From: Onchocerca lupi
Taxonomy: Eukaryota > Nematoda > Chromadorea > Rhabditida > Onchocercidae
Reading direction: 5' to 3'
NCBI GenBank assembly: GCA_028564675.1
Contig: JAOVVO010000036.1
Coordinates: 62,001 to 126,000, forward strand
DNA length: 64,000 bases
Shown here: positions 59,246 through 64,000 of the stretch, in pieces
Numbering within the stretch: position 1 is the stretch's first letter
Layout of the letters: the number at the start of each line of letters is the position of its first letter
Notes under the pieces: model-generated
What the model was told of the DNA's origin: nothing
Seen by the model: the letters and a program-made list of their open reading frames with translations, nothing else
Databases searched by the model: none
Translations under genes and position numbers: made by a program

Positions 59246-62195
59246 TCACCATCCTTCATAATTTTCATTCTTAGTGTATCGTTTTGAACCACTGTAACTG
59301 GAATCACCTGCTGTTGATTCATATTTGTTGCTCATCTCATTTGCATTTGTTGTGGACACTGGATCTGCAAAGAAGATGGAAACAGTCAATTTGAATGCTT
59401 CGGGATATTGTGATGGCAAATGAAGTGCAGTTTTCATTTCTATAAAAGAAACAAATATGATGGTACCATTCCAAATGTCGAAATTCGGGATCAGATTACT
59501 TTGTCCTTGTTCTGAACTCACTGTACCGTAGCCAGCAGCAGTTGTACCTAAAACTAGAAATAAGGAAGCAATTGATGATGTTCCATGTAAAATTTCGAAT
59601 TAATGTTCGAATAGGAATTCTTTAATAGTTGATCAAACATCTCCTCTAATTATAATATAAAGAAGCGAGCTCACTGCTTTTACATTCATTGTTTCTGAAC
59701 CAAGGTTTTTCCTCATCTTTTGGTTCGGCCCAGTCCTGCAGTTCACCGGATGCATAAACGGCGTAGAAGGTGACACCGGTGAAGTGTATGAGGCTTGCAA
59801 GCAAAAAAACTTTTTGCCATCCTCGTGGTCCACGTGCGATTAATTTTTCTGTCACAAACGGACATGTAAGTCCGGCCAGAGTGCCGATCCCATTCGAGAA
59901 GCCCATCAATATTGCGGCATAACGTGGTGCTATATCCAGGTGATTCACATTGAAACCTATAATTCGTCTTGCCATCTCATGAATTTACATCACTTAGGAA
60001 ATCTTTTTAAATAATATAATAGTTTTAGCAATTGAAAGCGAAGATTTGCTGAATATTTTTTGTGGTATTTTTTCCCGTCTGTGTGAAATATTGAAATTTC
60101 CGTTCTTTTTAACTGATAAGTGGATACACAAGGAGTGTTTTCATTTTGCATGTTTTTTGAGATGTTCAGATTCGAAGATTTTGTTCTTGAGAGATTTAAT
60201 TGTTCAAATCGAAATAGTCGATCTTAATTTAAACGGAACCTGAGATTGCAAAACCGCTACTGCCAACGGCAAGTATTAAAGCCAAGACGGCAGTTGCATC
60301 ACTTTTAGTATATGCGACGACCAGCATGAATACAGCCTCGCCACCAAAGCCTGCAACATTTTGTGAGGAGCGGTGACTTGAAGAGATGAATGAGAAGTAT
60401 GCAGTTATGCGATCGCTTGTCAACGACTGTCTAAGGTTGACTCAGAAACGATTCCACGCGAAATAGATTCTCTGCGCAGTGGAACGTAGTGAGAAGTGGA
60501 ATAAGCGTGAGCCTGCGTTCACCAACGAACGCTTCACTTACCGCCACAGTTGAAAAGTTTCCGCACTGCTGTTGTGCTGAGAATTTGATGAGAGCGTAAA
60601 TAATCAGCTAATTGACCGCCACCAAGTACTACCAAACCCATCACTGCGTGAGGTAGAGCAGCTATCAAACCGCTCTGAAACCGAATTCATTATCTATCAT
60701 CGATATTCAGGAAATTAATACAAGCAGAATCTGGAAGTTTTTTTTTTATAAAAATGTCTGGATCTATCGCTGGATTGTTCTCTGAATATTTGAAGAAATA
60801 TTACGGGGATCGATTTCAAGTTTTACAACGCTTACGTCATTAATTGCCATGTTGAGCACCTCTCTCATATAGGTAAGTTGATTTTGAAGCAGAAGGTAAA
60901 ATGTCCAACTTCTTGCGAAATTTGCCACAATTATTGCATAAACTGGCTTTGATTGCAGTATTGCTTTCCAGGGTATTGATGCAAGCTAAATGAGAGAAAT
61001 ATTAATGCGTGCCGAAAAAGGTGCCGTTTGCATGGGGCAGCATTGGAAGGGAAAGGCCTACTGTTGGATGGCTCGTGGACACGGGTCCAATTGCTTCCAG
61101 GATGTATTCCTTCTCTTCCACTGAAATTGTCGGATGGAACGTTGGACTTTCAAATGTCAGTGCAAACCAAAATACTGCCCAAATAACGCCAGCAAAACCT
61201 GCGAAAAACATCTTCGAGAATGGAATGAGTGAGTGCGTCACGTCAAAATGTTCATTTAAATAGCTAAAATTTTAAAGCATACCGTACACATAGAATGGCG
61301 CAGACCAATGTACGTAACTGACAAGCCAAGCGGAAACCGGTAGACCAATTACAGCCCCAGCGTAGGAGCCTGTAAATGCGGTTGTTGCCAGCTTGGATCG
61401 TTCTAGTGGAGGTGCCCAATAACGCCACACACCATGCATCGCTGGGTATGATACACCCTGAAATTAATTCCTGAAATATTGCAATCTTCGATGCATTTTG
61501 ACCTCTCATTTAAGAATCTTTAATCTTCGAAAGTTTTGCGGCACTTTCGAATAGAAACTAGCGTTTCTTCCATTCCCTCGCTAATCACTGCATGTTGTCG
61601 AGATTTACAAGAAATTAATTGTCAACTAAAAACAGTCGTACATTGGAATATTTGTTATGTGAAGAATTAACCAGGAATGATTCATGAATGTGGCATTTGA
61701 AAGACATACTTGTACAAGTCCTTGTAGTATTTGAATCGTTGCAATCAAAGTATCGTTATTTGAATGGAACGCAAAGGGTAGTAAAATATTGAAAAATGAT
61801 GCCAAACCTATAGCAAGACCAAATAATCTGTAAAAATAGCTATTTTTCAATGAGTGTCATTGGAAAATGAACTCGATCTGTAAGCTCGCCAAAATGAGAA
61901 GTGATAAAGTCAAAAGTCTTCGAAATTGTGTTTCAAAGCATATTTCATATTTCTGAATAATAAATCCTCAAGTATTGAATAAAAAATGGTAGAAGGTTGA
62001 GTTATGAAATTTTCGACTTTCTTTTTAGATAAATTTGGCAGCAAAAATTTAAATTGAGGCTTTCAAAAATATATACTTATTAGGTGCAAATTTAGCAGCC
62101 AAGAAGCCTGCTGGTATTTGTGTTAGTAAGTAACCATAGAAAAATGAACTTTCCATAACACCCAACTCTGTCAGTGTCCAATTAAATTCACGTCT
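59246..62195 (-). CDS. eat-4: Vesicular glutamate transporter (SLC17/VGLUT), 3' part of gene (partial)
   Basis: MFS transporter that uses the vesicular proton gradient to load glutamate into synaptic vesicles. Ten minus-strand exons keep phase: 62195-62077, 61827-61710, 61457-61283, 61198-61062, 60985-60836, 60674-60542, 60350-60240, 59956-59675, 59547-59527 and 59364-59246 (TGA). Diagnostic stretches are ESSFFYGYLLTQIPAGFLAA, YWAPPLERSKLATTAFTGSY, PTFHPTISVEEKEYI, ANFARSWTFYLLLQNQLTYM, GLVVLGGGQLADYLRS and GFNVNHLDIAPRYAAILMGF. These match the C. elegans EAT-4/VGLUT subgroup rather than other SLC17 members, notably GLTCPFVTE and ASGELQDWAEPK. The polar C-terminal tail ends ENYEGW. The start codon and the first membrane-helix exon (IRCN region) are not in the window, so the first intron is longer than 1.8 kb. 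Confidence 0.94.
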
Positions 62196-64000
62196 CTGAA
62201 ATTCTGCACAATTCATTATACAGGAACTTCTCCGTGGAAAGAAATAAGACAAAATGAAACAAAAAAATCGTTCTATTTAGCATAACTACTTCGGAATGTT
62301 TCCTTTAATCGAAATTTTAAGAGATGCGCTGTAAAAAATCCGATTTATTGATCAATCATATCTTCATGTGAAAATGAAGATGATCAGTACCAATGTAACA
62401 GAATTCAATTCTAATAATTCATTTCCAAACATGGTTTTATAACATAAAGGAGTCATCCGAGTATGAATAGTGATGTTTCAGATAGCTGCTCCAGTTAGAT
62501 CAAATAAACTTTCATGAAGTAAATTCTCTCAGATTGTCTTCTTGCATCTCTTTCTATCTGAATGGCAATCTCTTAAAAGTCTTTGTTAGATAGCTTGGTA
62601 ATTTCATATTTTTATTCTGTTTCGATCATCTCTTTTTTCTTGACTTTTTTTTCGCCGACATTGATAAATAGTTGGAGAAAAAATAGACGTGCTCATTGCA
62701 TATTTCGAGAGAGAAGCAAAATTTCATGCGATGTCCAAGGCCTGACCGAATAAACTTGAAGACATAAAAGTGTAGAGAAATGAGCCTACTGAGAATCCAT
62801 CACGAAATGTTAGGAAGTTTGCTGAGAAAATGTTGACTTTTTAACAGAAATGGCTAAATATTAAATTGTTTTGATTGAAAAGAGCATTTAAAAAAATGGT
62901 AGTATGAGTAGTAGCAGGTAAGAAGAGAAAAATACCTAAAGAGATCTATCTGGAAAAGATGAACTCGCAAAATAGAAATGTTAGGAATTATAAATCATAT
63001 TTCTTTTTGACTGCTTAACATACAAAAATTTAAGTGCGAGTTATTAGTCTTTCAAGAAGAGAAGTTTTAGAAAAATCGATGAAGTATGAAGAAATATCGT
63101 AAGAAATTGCAAACATGATATCCATGAAAAAATGATCCAAGTAAACAAGTATCAATTTATCAATCAAGACTTTGGTAATCTGTTCTCAATTCAGGAACAG
63201 CAGAATTCCATCAAATTGATGAATTTATGAAGTTTAGAAAATTCGCTTTGACAAAAATGTTTGTCAGTTGTTTAATAAAGTAAATTTTCTCTAATGTTAA
63301 TGAAATCAACTGATTAAAAATCCAAAGAGTAATTTACACAATAATTAGGATCCATTAAATCATAATATAAGAATATCATCTCATTTTGAACTATTTTTTA
63401 AAATCAATTCAGGAATATGAATTATCCATTCTTCATTTCTTTCTTATCGTTCATCATGAAGATATTCTCTCTTTCTGAATCTCGGATATCAATAAAAGGC
63501 GAAGCAAATCATCGATATTCATCTGATAGTCCTTTTTCCGCCTCTGTAAGCCGGACAAAACTTCTTTCCGGAAATGACAGGTTCAAGAAACTAGATTATA
63601 AAGGAAGGCAACAAAATGCTTTTCATTGAGAAAAAGTCGGCAGATATAGCTTAAATCTTTTGAGAATTTAAATAGACAAGAAATTGAGTGAAAAATTAAT
63701 GCATCGAAACTCTACTGATTAAAGAAGTCAGCAATCCTGGAGTGCCAAAAGATTTCATCGAATTCAGGCAAAAGTGATTTGAAATAAAGAGTGATCAGAT
63801 CAAAGCTCTACAGAGCAGAGCAAATGTCAATCAGTTAGATGAAATGCCTTACTTCTACTTGCTGTGGGCGAAGAAAAGTTGAAAGCAGTGGAGAATTGAG
63901 TTTAGTAGTGGAAGAAAAGAAGCACAGTGTGTGACTTAAATGAAATGTAAGTCAAAAGAAAAGTGTTGTTGGAAGGGAAACTCTTGGAACGTTAAGTTAG
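62196..64000. other. 5' intron of the VGLUT gene, no exon recognised
   Basis: AT-rich. The upstream VGLUT exon encoding the first membrane helix was searched for on the minus strand and not found, so it lies beyond the right edge. A plus-strand open frame at 63417-63629 ends in a polar, protein-like stretch (GEANHRYSSDSPFSA) but has no gene context. Confidence 0.6.

Noticed and set aside
63417..63629. Plus-strand 70-codon frame near the right edge
   Set aside because: Protein-like tail but no splice partners, no family, and placed in the expected first intron of the VGLUT gene.

Overview
The window looks like a chromosomal segment from a parasitic nematode, most likely a spirurid or filarial species. 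The reasons are the strong AT richness, genes split into many small exons with GT...TTTCAG-type introns, clear matches to the C. elegans proteins GBF-1 and EAT-4, and nematode-style expansions (PTP-like and Ly6-like proteins). The species itself is an inference. No rRNA, tRNA, CRISPR array or bacterial-type operon was seen. Most real exons are short, so the genes were rebuilt from splice sites and reading phase.

Layout. (1) 1-4065, plus: the last twelve exons of gbf-1, an Arf guanine nucleotide exchange factor, cut by the left edge. (2) 4066-8243: no supported gene. (3) 8244-10380 and 18027-20310: two decayed Helitron fragments in the same orientation, each with a broken Pif1-type helicase on the minus strand. 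(4) 12651-17855, minus, lying between the two Helitrons: a PTP-like gene whose catalytic cysteine, WPD aspartate and Q-loop are all replaced, so it is a predicted pseudophosphatase. (5) about 20822-57249, plus: one very large gene with at least 23 coding exons for an unrecognised, hydrophilic protein of about 1000 residues. It shows signs of alternative first and last exons. (6) Inside its 7.8-kb intron, on the opposite strand (25423-26818): a four-exon Ly6/uPAR-domain gene. (7) 59246-62195, minus: the last ten exons of a vesicular glutamate transporter (eat-4/VGLUT), with the 5' exons beyond the right edge.

The genes do not form a pathway. gbf-1 serves Golgi traffic, eat-4 loads glutamate into synaptic vesicles, and the nested Ly6 gene encodes a probable cell-surface or secreted protein. 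The big gene and the VGLUT gene are convergent, separated by about 2 kb. The main discoveries are the nested Ly6 gene, the triple-dead PTP-like protein with a ten-residue repeat in its charged N-terminal part, the paired Helitron remnants around it, and unlisted alternative exons in the large gene.
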